Assembly (NCBI GenBank): GCA_020638465.1 | Contig: JACKIM010000001.1 | Location: 1 to 64,000 of the forward strand | Source: Geminicoccaceae bacterium | GTDB lineage: Bacteria > Pseudomonadota > Alphaproteobacteria > Geminicoccales > Geminicoccaceae | Length of the DNA: 64,000 nucleotides | Direction of reading: 5' to 3' | Part shown: positions 16,592 through 25,879 of the stretch, piece after piece | How positions within the stretch are numbered: the stretch's first letter is position 1 | Layout of the letters: each line of letters starts with the position of its first letter | Program-made: the position numbers and the translations under genes | The notes under the pieces: generated by a model | What the model saw: only the letters and a program-made list of their open reading frames with translations | Told to the model about the DNA's origin: nothing | Database searches by the model: none

Positions 16592-18202
16592 ATGGCAATC
16601 ATCTCTAATCGTTTCATGAAATCGCTGCTGACCGCCACCATGCTGGCCGCCGGCGTGACGGCACCGGCAATGGCCAAGACTCTGGTGTATTGTTCGGAAG
16701 GCTCGCCCGAGGGATTCGACCCCGCCCTCTACACCGCCGGCACGACCTTCGATGCTTCGTCGCGTCCGGTCTACAACCGTCTGGTCGAGTTCAAGCAGGG
16801 CACCACCGAGCTCATTCCCGGTCTTGCCGAAAGCTGGGAGATTTCCGACGACGGGCTGGAAATGACGTTTCACCTGCGTTCCGGGGTGAAGTTCCAGACG
16901 ACCGACTGGTTCACGCCGACGCGCGACTTCAACGCCGACGACGTCCTCTTCAGCTTCAATCGCCAATTGAAGAAGGATGATCCCTGGAACCAGTATGTCG
17001 CCGGTGCCGCCTGGGAATATTTCGATGGCATGGACATGCCCAATATTCTCAAGGAGGTCGTCAAGGTCGACGACATGACGGTGAAGTTCGTCCTCAACAA
17101 GCCCGAAGCGCCGATGCTGGCCAATCTCGGCATGGACTTCGCCTCGATCATGTCGGCCGAATACGCCGCCCAGCTCGAAGCCTCGGGCGCCAAGGACGAT
17201 CTCAACCAGCAGCCCGTGGGCACCGGTCCCTTCCAGTTCATCGCCTACCAGAAGGATGCCGTGATCCGCTACAGGGCCAACCCTGACTACTGGAACGGCA
17301 AGCAGGCGATCGACGACCTCGTGTTCGCCATCACGCCCGACAGCTCGGTCCGGATCCAGAAGCTGGTGGCCGGCGAGTGTCAGGTCGCCCCCTACCCCAA
17401 CCCCGCCGACCTCGACATGCTCAAGGCCGACGAGAACCTTCAGGTCATGGAGCAGGAAGGCCTCAATGTCGGCTATCTCGCCTACAACACCCAGCAGGAG
17501 CCGTTCAACGATGCGAGGGTGCGCAAGGCCCTGAACATGGCGATCAACAAGCAGGCCATCATCGACGCCGTGTTCCAGGGACAGGGCCGGATCGCCAAGA
17601 ACCCGATCCCGCCGACCATGTGGTCCTACAATGACGCGATTCAGGACGATCCCTACGATCCGGATCAGGCCAAGGCCCTGCTGAAGGAAGCCAACATCAA
17701 CGACCTGAAGATGAAGATCTGGGCCATGCCGGTGGCCCGTCCCTACAATCCGAACGCGCGGCGCATGGCCGAGCTGATCCAGGAGGATTTCGCCAAGGTC
17801 GGCGTCACGGCCGAGATCGTTTCCTATGAATGGGGCGAATATCTCAAGAAGTCCCGGGAAATCAGCCGTGATGGCGCCGTGCTGCTGGGATGGACCGGCG
17901 ACAATGGCGATCCCGACAACTTCCTTGCCACCTTGCTCAGCTGTTCGGCAGTGGAGAACTCCAACCGGGCGCAGTGGTGCTACCAGCCCTATGAGGAGCT
18001 GATCCAGAAGGCCAAGCAGATCTCCGACCAGTCCGAGCGCACGAAGCTCTACGAACAGGCCCAGGTGATCTTCAAGGAACAGGCACCGTGGGCGACCATC
18101 GCCCATTCGGTCGTGTTCATGCCGATGTCCAAGAAGGTCAAGAACTACATCATGAATCCCCTCGGCTCGCACCGTTTCGACGGCGTCGATATCGAGGAGT
18201 AG
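16592..18202 (+). CDS. Dipeptide/oligopeptide ABC substrate-binding protein (DppA-like, SBP_bac_5)
   Basis: A 536-residue periplasmic protein with a Sec signal peptide (FMKSLLTATMLAAGVTAPAMA-K). The mature start LVYCSEGSPEGFDPALYTAG, the LAESWEISDDGLEMTFHLR block and the repeated Asn-Pro/Lys-rich segments are typical of family-5 binding proteins. It closely resembles DppA, which binds dipeptides and, in enteric bacteria, haem and delta-aminolevulinate. It heads a complete operon (binding protein, M24 peptidase, two permeases, two ATPases). The ATG at 16592 follows AGAGGA. Peptide specificity is supported by the peptidase gene directly downstream. Confidence 0.92.
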   Translation: MAIISNRFMKSLLTATMLAAGVTAPAMAKTLVYCSEGSPEGFDPALYTAGTTFDASSRPVYNRLVEFKQGTTELIPGLAESWEISDDGLEMTFHLRSGVKFQTTDWFTPTRDFNADDVLFSFNRQLKKDDPWNQYVAGAAWEYFDGMDMPNILKEVVKVDDMTVKFVLNKPEAPMLANLGMDFASIMSAEYAAQLEASGAKDDLNQQPVGTGPFQFIAYQKDAVIRYRANPDYWNGKQAIDDLVFAITPDSSVRIQKLVAGECQVAPYPNPADLDMLKADENLQVMEQEGLNVGYLAYNTQQEPFNDARVRKALNMAINKQAIIDAVFQGQGRIAKNPIPPTMWSYNDAIQDDPYDPDQAKALLKEANINDLKMKIWAMPVARPYNPNARRMAELIQEDFAKVGVTAEIVSYEWGEYLKKSREISRDGAVLLGWTGDNGDPDNFLATLLSCSAVENSNRAQWCYQPYEELIQKAKQISDQSERTKLYEQAQVIFKEQAPWATIAHSVVFMPMSKKVKNYIMNPLGSHRFDGVDIEE

Positions 18203-18311
18203 CAATCCCGCGAAACGGGTGGTGGCCGGAAGGCTGCCACCCGGCTTCCCACAAAACGCCGGTCCCGTTGCGCAATGACATGAAGGCCCTCCGGAAGGAC
18301 AAGCAGAGACC

Positions 18312-19418
18312 ATGAGTGCCGATCGTCGTCTCGACAGTGCCTTTTCCATCATGGACGGACATGGGCTGGATGCACTGGCCCTCGTTCCGGGCGTCAACTT
18401 CCTCCGCCTGATCGGCCGCGACTTTCACCAGAACGAACGCCCGCTGGTCGTCGTGATCACCCGGTCCGGCAAGGTCGCCTCGATAGTCCCGCATCTGGAA
18501 ATGGCTTCCTTCGCCACTCTCAACCTCGATGGGGACGTCTTCGACTGGCGCGATGAGACCGGCTACGAAGCCGCCTTCGAAGCGGCCGGCAAGGCGCTGG
18601 GCGCCGTCGGCAAGCTCGGCGTCGAAGGCCAGCGCATGCGGGTGTTCGACTTCCTCGCCCTGCAGCGGCATCTTGATGCCACCGCCATCGTCGACGCCCA
18701 TGCCGCGATCTCCTCGCTCCGCCTGCACAAGAGCGAAAGCGAACTCGCCACCCTTCGCGAAGCCATCCGCATTTCCGAGGCGGCACTGGAAGCGACGTTG
18801 CAGCAGGTGCGCGTCGGCCTCACCGAAACCGGGATCGAGGCCATTCTCGTACGCGAACTGTTCGCCCACGGTGCACAGGGCCTCGCCTTCAATCCGATTG
18901 TCGCGGCCGGCGCCAATTCCGCGCAACCGCACGCCCATGCCCGCCCGGACTACAACATCCGCCCCGGCGATGCGCTGCTGTTCGACTTCGGCGCCTGCTA
19001 CAACGGCTTCAATGCCGATATCACACGCACCTTCTTCGTCGGGCAGGCGAGCGATGAGGACCGGGCATTCTACGAGACGGTGCTCGCCGCCAATCGCAAG
19101 GGCCGCGAGACAGCGGGTCCGGGCACCACTGCCTCCGACCTCGACGATGCCGTCCAGAACGTGCTCGAAGCCTCGCCCTATGCCCGCTTTCGCCGCCACA
19201 AGACCGGCCATGGCCTCGGTCTCGACGTTCATGAGGCGCCACAGATCATGCGCGGAAACCCACAGGTGCTGGAACCGGGCATGGTGTTCACCATCGAACC
19301 CGGACTCTATCGACTGGGTGAAACCGGCGTGCGCATCGAGGATGACGTCGCCATCACGCAGGATGGTTGCGAGGTGCTCACCAGCTTTCCACGGGAGCTT
19401 CGACTGGTCGCATGCTAG
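18312..19418 (+). CDS. M24-family metallopeptidase (Xaa-Pro dipeptidase/aminopeptidase type)
   Basis: A 368-residue cytoplasmic peptidase of the pita-bread fold. A non-catalytic N-terminal domain (residues 1-130) is followed by the catalytic domain with the five metal ligands in LLFDFGACYNGFNADITRTF (two Asp), GHGLGLDVHEAP (His), FTIEPGLY (Glu) and GVRIEDDV (Glu). Such enzymes release residues from Xaa-Pro peptides and need two Mn2+ or Co2+. It sits inside the importer operon between binding protein and permease, and its stop overlaps the permease start by 7 bp. This supports import and immediate cleavage of proline-containing peptides. Confidence 0.9.
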   Translation: MSADRRLDSAFSIMDGHGLDALALVPGVNFLRLIGRDFHQNERPLVVVITRSGKVASIVPHLEMASFATLNLDGDVFDWRDETGYEAAFEAAGKALGAVGKLGVEGQRMRVFDFLALQRHLDATAIVDAHAAISSLRLHKSESELATLREAIRISEAALEATLQQVRVGLTETGIEAILVRELFAHGAQGLAFNPIVAAGANSAQPHAHARPDYNIRPGDALLFDFGACYNGFNADITRTFFVGQASDEDRAFYETVLAANRKGRETAGPGTTASDLDDAVQNVLEASPYARFRRHKTGHGLGLDVHEAPQIMRGNPQVLEPGMVFTIEPGLYRLGETGVRIEDDVAITQDGCEVLTSFPRELRLVAC

Positions 19419-20419
19419 CGTATCTGGCAAAACGTCTTGGCCTGATCCTGCCGACAGCCTTCGGCATCACGCTGGTGTCCTTCGGCTTCATCCGCATCCT
19501 GCCCGGCGACCCGGTGCTGCTGATGGCAGGCGAGCGCGGGCTCAGCGACGAGCGCTACAACGCGCTGCTCAAGCAGTTCGGTTACGACCAGCCCTTGTGG
19601 CAGCAGTATTACCACTATGTCATCAATCTCCTTTCGGGGGATTTTGGCACATCGATCGTCACCAAGAAGCCGGTACTGACCGAGTTCCTGACGCTGTTCC
19701 CGGCAACGCTCGAACTCTCCATCTGCGCGATGCTGTTCGCCATCCTGCTGGGCATCCCGGCGGGCATCCTCGCAGCGACCAAACGCGGTTCGTTCCTCGA
19801 CCAGACCGTCATGGGCACGGCCCTTGTCGGTTATTCCATGCCGATCTTCTGGTGGGGCCTGCTGCTGATCATCGTCTTTTCCGGCTTTCTCCAGTGGACA
19901 CCCGTTTCCGGGCGCATTTCCCTGATCTATTTCTTCGAACCGGTCACGGGTTTCATGCTGGTCGACAGCCTGCTCTCGGGCCAGAAGGGCGCATTCGCTT
20001 CAGCGGTGAGCCACCTGATCCTGCCCTCGGTGGCGCTCGGCACCATACCGCTGGCGGTCATCGCCCGGCAGACGCGCTCGGCCATGCTGGAAGTACTGGG
20101 CGAGGACTATGTCCGCACCGCAAGGGCCAAGGGGCTGTCGCCCCTTCGGGTGGTGGGCCTGCACGCGTTGCGCAATGCCATGATCCCGGTCATCACCGTC
20201 ATCGGCCTCATGGTGGGAAGCCTGCTCGCCGGCGCAATTCTCACCGAGACGATTTTCTCCTGGCCGGGAATCGGCAAGTGGATGGTCGATTCGATCTTCC
20301 GCCGTGACTATCCGGCCGTGCAGGGCGGACTGCTGCTGATCGCCGCCGTCGTGATGGTGGTCAACCTGCTGGTCGATGTCATGTATGGCGTCATCAATCC
20401 ACGGATCAGGCACAACTGA
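19412..20419 (+). CDS. Peptide ABC transporter permease (DppB-like)
   Basis: A 335-residue inner-membrane permease. It starts MLAYLAKRLGLILPTAFGIT, the usual DppB/OppB N-terminus, followed by FIRILPGDPV, and carries the EAA loop (EDYVRTARAKGLSPLRVVGL) that docks to the ATPase. Six transmembrane segments fit the family. The start at 19412 overlaps the peptidase stop. It pairs with the DppC-like gene one base downstream. The family call is secure. Confidence 0.95.
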   Translation: MLAYLAKRLGLILPTAFGITLVSFGFIRILPGDPVLLMAGERGLSDERYNALLKQFGYDQPLWQQYYHYVINLLSGDFGTSIVTKKPVLTEFLTLFPATLELSICAMLFAILLGIPAGILAATKRGSFLDQTVMGTALVGYSMPIFWWGLLLIIVFSGFLQWTPVSGRISLIYFFEPVTGFMLVDSLLSGQKGAFASAVSHLILPSVALGTIPLAVIARQTRSAMLEVLGEDYVRTARAKGLSPLRVVGLHALRNAMIPVITVIGLMVGSLLAGAILTETIFSWPGIGKWMVDSIFRRDYPAVQGGLLLIAAVVMVVNLLVDVMYGVINPRIRHN

Positions 20420-20420
20420 G

Positions 20421-21323
20421 ATGGCGACGACGACCGACACCTCCATCGCCAGCCGCGACCGCCGGCGCCGCCTCGCCGAATTCTGGTATTATTTCTCGGA
20501 GAACAAGGGGGCCGTGGGCGGCCTCGCAGTCTTCGCCCTCCTGGTCGTCATCGCCCTGTTCGCGCCGGTCATCGCACCGTTCGATCCCAGCGAACAGTTC
20601 CGCGACGCACTGCTTGTCCCGCCGTACTGGGAGGAAGGGGGGCGGATCGAATACCTGCTGGGAACCGACGCCATCGGCCGCGACATGCTTTCGCGGCTCC
20701 TGTATGGCGCACGCTACTCGTTGTTCATCGGTTGCATCGTGGTTTCGCTGGCCCTGGCAGGTGGCATCACCATCGGGCTCATCGCCGGGTTCCTGCGAGG
20801 CTGGGTCGACACGGTGATCATGCGGGTCATGGACGTGATCCTGGCCTTTCCCTCGCTGCTGCTCGCCCTCGTGCTGGTCGCGGTCCTGGGGCCGGGCCTG
20901 ATCAATGCGATGATCTCCATCGCCATCGTCCTGCAACCCCAGTTCGTGCGGTTGACACGTGCGGCCGTCCTGTCGGAATCCACGCGCGAATATGTCACCG
21001 CAGCGCGGGTGGTCGGCGCTTCGCCCCTCTACCTGATGACCCGCACCATCCTGCCCAACTGCCTGCCCCCGGTCATCGTGCAGGCAACCCTGTCATTTTC
21101 CGAGGCCATCCTGTCCGCCGCCGGGCTCGGCTTCCTCGGCATGGGTGCGCAGCCGCCGACACCGGAATGGGGAACGATGCTGGCCGAGGCGCGCGAGTTC
21201 ATCCTGCGCGCCTGGTGGGTCGTCACCTTCCCCGGCCTGGCCATCCTGATCACCGTGCTCGCCATCAATCTCATCGGCGATGGCCTGCGCGATGCGCTCG
21301 ACCCGAAGCTCAAGAGGTCCTGA
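20421..21323 (+). CDS. Peptide ABC transporter permease (DppC-like)
   Basis: A 300-residue permease with the OppC/DppC N-terminal region (FWYYFSENKGAVGGLAVFAL), the periplasmic stretch LLGTDAIGRDMLSRLLYGAR and the EAA loop (REYVTAARVVGASPLYLMTR). It starts one base after the DppB-like stop, and its own stop shares bases with the following ATPase start (TGATG), so the operon is tightly coupled. The family call is secure. Confidence 0.95.
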   Translation: MATTTDTSIASRDRRRRLAEFWYYFSENKGAVGGLAVFALLVVIALFAPVIAPFDPSEQFRDALLVPPYWEEGGRIEYLLGTDAIGRDMLSRLLYGARYSLFIGCIVVSLALAGGITIGLIAGFLRGWVDTVIMRVMDVILAFPSLLLALVLVAVLGPGLINAMISIAIVLQPQFVRLTRAAVLSESTREYVTAARVVGASPLYLMTRTILPNCLPPVIVQATLSFSEAILSAAGLGFLGMGAQPPTPEWGTMLAEAREFILRAWWVVTFPGLAILITVLAINLIGDGLRDALDPKLKRS

Positions 21324-22294
21324 TGCCGCTTCTGGAAATCGATAATCTCAGCGTCGATTTCGCCACGGCAGGCGGATCGTTCCGTGCGGTCGACAGCGTT
21401 TCGTTGACCTGTGACGAGGGTGAAATTCTGGCAATCGTCGGGGAATCGGGCTCGGGCAAGTCGGTGTCGATGCTGGCGATGATGGGGCTCCTGCCCTGGA
21501 CGGCGAAGGTGACCGCGCGCTCGATGCGCTTCGACGGCCAGGACCTGCAGGGCCTTTCCGGCCGCCAGCGGCGCAGGATCATCGGCAGGACCATGGCGAT
21601 GATCTTCCAGGAGCCGATGTCGAGCCTCAATCCCTGTTTCACCGTCGGTTTCCAGATCGGCGAAAGCCTCAGGACCCATCTGGGGCTCGACCGCAGGGCC
21701 CGCCACAGGCGGAGCATCGAACTGCTCGAACAGGTGGGAATTCCCGCACCTGAAGACCGTCTTAAGGCCTACCCCCACCAGCTTTCGGGCGGCATGAGCC
21801 AGCGGGTGATGATCGCCATGGCGCTGGCCTGCAATCCCAAGCTGCTGATTGCCGATGAACCGACGACGGCACTTGACGTTACCATTCAGGCACAGATCCT
21901 CGACCTGTTGACGAGTTTGCAGAAGGATCACGGCATGGCGCTGGTGCTGATCACCCACGATATGGGTGTGGTTGCCGAGACCGCCCACCGGGTGCAGGTA
22001 CAATATGCCGGACAGAAGGTCGAGGAGCAGGAGGTCCACGGGCTCTTCGCAGCGCCGCACCACCCCTACACTTCCGCCCTGCTCGCCGCCCTTCCCGAAC
22101 GCGCCACCGAGCGCAGGCTGCCCTCCATTCCGGGCGTGGTACCGGGCCAGTTCGACCGGCCGCCCGGCTGCCTGTTCGAGCCGCGCTGCTCCCTCGCCCA
22201 GACTTCGTGCCGACAGGGTGCCAGGCGGCAGGATGCACGGCTGGGCCATGCGCTGTGCAACTTCCCCCTCCACGCGGAGGAGGTCGCGTCATGA
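21323..22294 (+). CDS. Peptide ABC transporter ATPase (DppD-like)
   Basis: A 323-residue ATPase: Walker A GESGSGKSVSMLAMMG, Q-loop FQEPMSSLNP, signature LSGGMSQRVMIAMALA, Walker B LLIADEPTTALD and H-loop ITHDM. The C-terminal oligopeptide/dipeptide extension includes GCLFEPRCSLAQTSC, part of the cysteine cluster that binds an iron-sulfur centre in DppD/OppD proteins. The start overlaps the DppC-like stop and its stop overlaps the next start by 4 bp. Confidence 0.95.
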   Translation: MPLLEIDNLSVDFATAGGSFRAVDSVSLTCDEGEILAIVGESGSGKSVSMLAMMGLLPWTAKVTARSMRFDGQDLQGLSGRQRRRIIGRTMAMIFQEPMSSLNPCFTVGFQIGESLRTHLGLDRRARHRRSIELLEQVGIPAPEDRLKAYPHQLSGGMSQRVMIAMALACNPKLLIADEPTTALDVTIQAQILDLLTSLQKDHGMALVLITHDMGVVAETAHRVQVQYAGQKVEEQEVHGLFAAPHHPYTSALLAALPERATERRLPSIPGVVPGQFDRPPGCLFEPRCSLAQTSCRQGARRQDARLGHALCNFPLHAEEVAS

Positions 22295-23256
22295 GCGGAC
22301 CGGTGATCGTTGCCGACAATCTCAAGCAGCACTACACGGTCAGCCGCGGCGCCTTCCAGGACAAGGCCACGGTCAAGGCGCTCGACGGGGTCAGCTTCAC
22401 CGTCGATGCGGGTCGCACGCTGGCGATCGTTGGCGAATCCGGCTGCGGCAAGTCAACATTGGCCAGGCTCGTCACCATGATCGAGCAGCCAACCAGCGGC
22501 GAGTTGCGCATCGGCGGACTGCCGGTGAACAAGCCCACGGCCGAACTCCGCCGCAAGGTGCAGATCATCTTCCAGAACCCCTATGGTTCGCTCAATCCCC
22601 GCCACAAGATCGGCTTCATCCTCGAAGAACCGCTGGCGCTCAACACCAGGGACAGTGCCAGCGAGAGGCGGGCGAAGGCCGAGGCGATGATGCAACGGGT
22701 CGGCCTGCGCCCCGAGCACTATGACCGCTATCCGCACATGTTCTCCGGCGGGCAGCGCCAGCGCATCGCCATTGCGCGCGCACTGATGCTGAACCCCGAG
22801 ATCCTCATCCTCGACGAGCCGGTCTCCGCCCTCGACGTCTCGATCCAGGCACAGATGATCAACATCCTGGTCGACCTTCAACAGGAGTTCGGCCTGACCT
22901 ACCTGTTCATCAGCCACGACCTTTCCGTGGTCCGGCATCTGGCCGACGATGTGATGGTCATGTATCTGGGCCGGCCGGTGGAATATGGTCGCGCCGAGGA
23001 GATTTTCTCCCATCCGCGCCATCCCTATACGGCAGCCCTCCTGTCGGCAACGCCAATGGCCGATCCAGGCCGGGACAAGAAGCGCATCCGGCTCGACGGC
23101 GAACTCCCCTCGCCGCTCGACCCGCCCCCCGGCTGCGCCTTCAATCCGCGCTGCTGGCTGGCGCAGGCGGATTGCCGCCAGACCTCCCCGTCGCTGGAAC
23201 TGGGACAGGGGCGCCACGCCTGCCTGCATCCGCTGGATGGCAGCGCTGCGACATGA
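22291..23256 (+). CDS. Peptide ABC transporter ATPase (DppF-like)
   Basis: A 321-residue partner ATPase: Walker A GESGCGKSTLARLV, Q-loop FQNPYGSLNPR, signature FSGGQRQRIAIARALM, Walker B LILDEPVSALD, H-loop FISHDL and the C-terminal GCAFNPRCWLAQADC cysteine cluster. The ATG at 22291 follows GGAGGAGG and overlaps the DppD-like stop (ATGA). It is the last gene of the importer operon; the next gene is convergent. No clear terminator was seen in the 51-bp gap. Confidence 0.95.
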   Translation: MSGPVIVADNLKQHYTVSRGAFQDKATVKALDGVSFTVDAGRTLAIVGESGCGKSTLARLVTMIEQPTSGELRIGGLPVNKPTAELRRKVQIIFQNPYGSLNPRHKIGFILEEPLALNTRDSASERRAKAEAMMQRVGLRPEHYDRYPHMFSGGQRQRIAIARALMLNPEILILDEPVSALDVSIQAQMINILVDLQQEFGLTYLFISHDLSVVRHLADDVMVMYLGRPVEYGRAEEIFSHPRHPYTAALLSATPMADPGRDKKRIRLDGELPSPLDPPPGCAFNPRCWLAQADCRQTSPSLELGQGRHACLHPLDGSAAT

Positions 23257-23307
23257 TGCCGCACGCGCACGGCCGTCCGCCCGAGGCCCGAGCTGCAAGG
23301 ACGCAGG

Positions 23308-23706
23308 TCAGCGAAGATCCTTCCAGGGCGCCTCGCCGGCGACATCGACCAGCTCATAGCCCTGCTCGCCGACACAAGGTCCCAGGATGGCGACGATCTT
23401 CGCTTCGCCGGTACCGGCGTTGAAGGAAGCGTGGACCATGCCCGCGGGGACGAACGCCGCATCGCCGGGACCAAGGATGCGCTTTTCCCGGTCGACCCAC
23501 TGTTCAACCTGACCCGCAACCACATAGAGGACTTCCTCCTGGTCGGGATGTTTATGGAAATCGTGGCCCTTGCCCGGGTCGAGGCTGACGTCGATGACGG
23601 TGAGCTGGCCGGCACCGGTCGTGGGCGGATGGCTCATCCAGCGCAGGCGCCCCCATTCCAGCGATTCCTGTGGCGTCTCCGCGGCCGGCACGAACTTTCC
23701 ACGCAT
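23308..23706 (-). CDS. Cupin-domain protein
   Basis: A 132-residue single-domain cupin with the metal-binding motif 1 GHDFHKHPDQEEVLYVVAG (His, His, Glu) and motif 2 GDAAFVPAGMVHASFN. Small cupins of this kind act as sugar isomerases, dioxygenases or ligand sensors. It starts 3 bp after the TIM-barrel gene, with GGGGAG in front, and is the third gene of a Tm-1-like operon. Its reaction cannot be told from sequence. Confidence 0.82.
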   Translation of the reverse strand: MRGKFVPAAETPQESLEWGRLRWMSHPPTTGAGQLTVIDVSLDPGKGHDFHKHPDQEEVLYVVAGQVEQWVDREKRILGPGDAAFVPAGMVHASFNAGTGEAKIVAILGPCVGEQGYELVDVAGEAPWKDLR

Positions 23707-23709
23707 GTA

Positions 23710-24540
23710 TCATCTCCCCAGATTGACAAAGTTTCTTGTCTGCTCGGTGAGCGCCTTTTCCGTAGGCAGGCGCTCCATCGAGCTGGCACCGTAGAATCCC
23801 TGGCACAGCCTGGTGTTGTCCAGCACGTAACGGGCGTCGTCCGGCATCGAGATCGGACCGCCATGACACAGCACGATGATGTCTTCGCGCACCGAGCGGG
23901 CGGCCTGCGCCCAGCTATCGATGAGAGCCGGACATTCCTCAAGCTTCAACGCGGTCCCGGCGCCAATGTCGCCGCCCGTGGTGAGCCCCATGTGCGCGAC
24001 GATGATATCGGCCCCCGCGCCGGCCATGGCCCGCGCCTCGTCCTCGCTGAAGACATAGGGGGTGGTGAGCAGGTCAAGCTTTACCGCTTCAGCGATCATC
24101 TCGACTTCGAGATCATAGCCCATGCCAGTCTCTTCCAGATTGGCGCGGAACGTGCCGTCAATCAGTCCCACAGTCGGGAAGTTCTGCACACCGGCGAAAC
24201 CCATCTCCTTGAGTTGCCGCAAAAACAGACCGCGCAGCATGAACGGATCGGTACCGTTGACCCCGGCAAGGACCGGCGTATGACGCACGACCGGCAACAC
24301 CTCGCGGGCCATTTCCACCACGATCTCGTTGGCATTCCCGTAAGCGAGAATGCCGGCAAGCGAGCCTCTTCCCGCCATGCGGTAACGACCCGAATTGTAG
24401 ATGACGATGAGGTCGATGCCGCCCGCCTCCTCGCACCTCGCCGAAAGCCCCGTCCCCGCACCGCCACCGACAATCGGCTCGCCACGTTCAATCTTGCCGC
24501 GCAGGCGCTTGAGGATTTCGGCCCGGGAGGGAGCGGTCAT
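23710..24540 (-). CDS. TIM-barrel, 'phosphoenolpyruvate hydrolase' family protein (Tm-1 C-terminal-domain type)
   Basis: A 276-residue protein: GEPIVGGGAGTGLSARCEEA, DLIVIYNSGRYRMAGRGSLA, GVNGTDPFMLRGLFLRQLKE, FPTVGLIDGTFRANLEETGM and ADIIVAHMGLTTGGDIGAGT. These mark the TIM-barrel family often annotated as phosphoenolpyruvate hydrolase. In plants the same domain forms the C-terminal half of the tomato resistance protein Tm-1, whose N-terminal half is the UPF0261 domain. Here the UPF0261 gene is directly upstream and overlaps by 4 bp, so the two proteins probably act as one complex. The bacterial reaction is not firmly established. Confidence 0.85.
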   Translation of the reverse strand: MTAPSRAEILKRLRGKIERGEPIVGGGAGTGLSARCEEAGGIDLIVIYNSGRYRMAGRGSLAGILAYGNANEIVVEMAREVLPVVRHTPVLAGVNGTDPFMLRGLFLRQLKEMGFAGVQNFPTVGLIDGTFRANLEETGMGYDLEVEMIAEAVKLDLLTTPYVFSEDEARAMAGAGADIIVAHMGLTTGGDIGAGTALKLEECPALIDSWAQAARSVREDIIVLCHGGPISMPDDARYVLDNTRLCQGFYGASSMERLPTEKALTEQTRNFVNLGR

Positions 24541-25736
24541 GGCATGATCCCGAGGAAATTCTCGACGAGGGCCTCGGCAAATTCCGCATCGTTGATGTTG
24601 CAGGGCAGACTGATGAGACGGCGGGAATCGGTGACCTTCACCTCGGCCCTGAGCGTATCGAACAGGGCCGCATCGGCCTCGGGATCGTGAAAAGGCTTGC
24701 CGGGAGTATCGAGCATCGAAACGCCGCCCTCGGGCAGGAGAAAGCGCACAGGCCCTTCCATCCGGTTCAGCCGCTTGGCAATCCAGCTGCCGAGCCGCCT
24801 GTTCTCGTCCGGCGAGGTGCGCATGAGCGTGACATTGGGGTTGTGTGCCACGAGGTTCCGGTGCTTGAAGTGACCGGGTACCGTGTCGAAATTCCCGTAA
24901 TTGACCATGTCGAGAGCGCCGCATGATCCCACATAGGGGATCTTCGTGCGGATGATCGCACCCATCCGGTCCTCGGTCGCAGGCAGCGCACCCCGCATCA
25001 GCAGATCGGCAATTTCCGTCGTCGTGGTATCAATGACACCAGCGAACATTCCCGAATCGACAAGCTTCTCCATCGACCGGCCGCCGGTGCCGGTCGCATG
25101 GAACACCAGGCAATCGAAGCGGTCCTCAAGCAACGCCGTCACCTTCTGCACGCAGGGCGTGGTCACGCCGAACATCGTCAGGCCGATGGCCGGGCGCGCG
25201 GCACTTGCCGGAATGGCGTCGCGATGGCGGATCATGCCGGCGAGCGCATGGGCGGCGTTGCCCAGCACGGCACGGCTGATACGGTTGAGCCCCTGCACGT
25301 CAGTGACGGCATACATCATCATGATGTCCGCCGGACCGACATAGCTGGCGACATTGCCGGAAGCGACGGTGGAGACCATGATCTTGGGCACGCCCACGGG
25401 CAGCGCCTGCATGGCCGGCGTGACCATCGAGGTGCCGCCGGACCCGCCCGCGCCGATCATGCCGCCGATGTCGTCGCGCGAGCGGACCATGTGTTCGAAG
25501 GCCACGGCCATGGCACCCACCGCCTTGCCACGGTGATCCTGGTCGAGGACCGCCCCCGCACCGTCGGGATGATGGGCCGCAACCTCGTCCGGCTTGATAT
25601 CGGCCTTCGAACCGTCGCTGCGGGTGCCGATGTCGACGCGCACGGTCTCCACACCGGCCGCCTTGAGCAGCCGGTCGATATAGCCGAGTTCGTCGGCCTT
25701 GGTATCGAAGGTGCCGACGACAAAAGCCTTGCTCAT
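24537..25736 (-). CDS. Tm-1-like ATP-binding domain protein (UPF0261)
   Basis: A 399-residue UPF0261 protein: start MSKAFVVGTFDTKADELGYI, glycine-rich GGMIGAGGSGGTSMVTPAMQ, VSTVASGNVASYVGPADIMM, GLTMFGVTTPCVQKVTALLE, FHATGTGGRSMEKLVDSG and the C-terminal RFLLPEGGVSMLDTPGKPFH. The family includes the N-terminal domain of plant Tm-1, which binds ATP. It heads the operon UPF0261, TIM-barrel, cupin and is divergent from the xylulokinase gene across a 143-bp gap. The context of sugar kinase and sugar importer suggests a role in carbohydrate catabolism. Confidence 0.9.
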   Translation of the reverse strand: MSKAFVVGTFDTKADELGYIDRLLKAAGVETVRVDIGTRSDGSKADIKPDEVAAHHPDGAGAVLDQDHRGKAVGAMAVAFEHMVRSRDDIGGMIGAGGSGGTSMVTPAMQALPVGVPKIMVSTVASGNVASYVGPADIMMMYAVTDVQGLNRISRAVLGNAAHALAGMIRHRDAIPASAARPAIGLTMFGVTTPCVQKVTALLEDRFDCLVFHATGTGGRSMEKLVDSGMFAGVIDTTTTEIADLLMRGALPATEDRMGAIIRTKIPYVGSCGALDMVNYGNFDTVPGHFKHRNLVAHNPNVTLMRTSPDENRRLGSWIAKRLNRMEGPVRFLLPEGGVSMLDTPGKPFHDPEADAALFDTLRAEVKVTDSRRLISLPCNINDAEFAEALVENFLGIMP

Positions 25737-25879
25737 GACGCTTCCGCTGATTGATGGATCGGGATGGCCCCCTTCATCCCTTTCCTGTGGCCTCCTGTCA
25801 ATTGCCACACCCCGTTCTTGCCGGTTCGACGCCGGCTGTGACATGTTCCCCGCAAGCAACTATGGGGAGGTAACCGATC

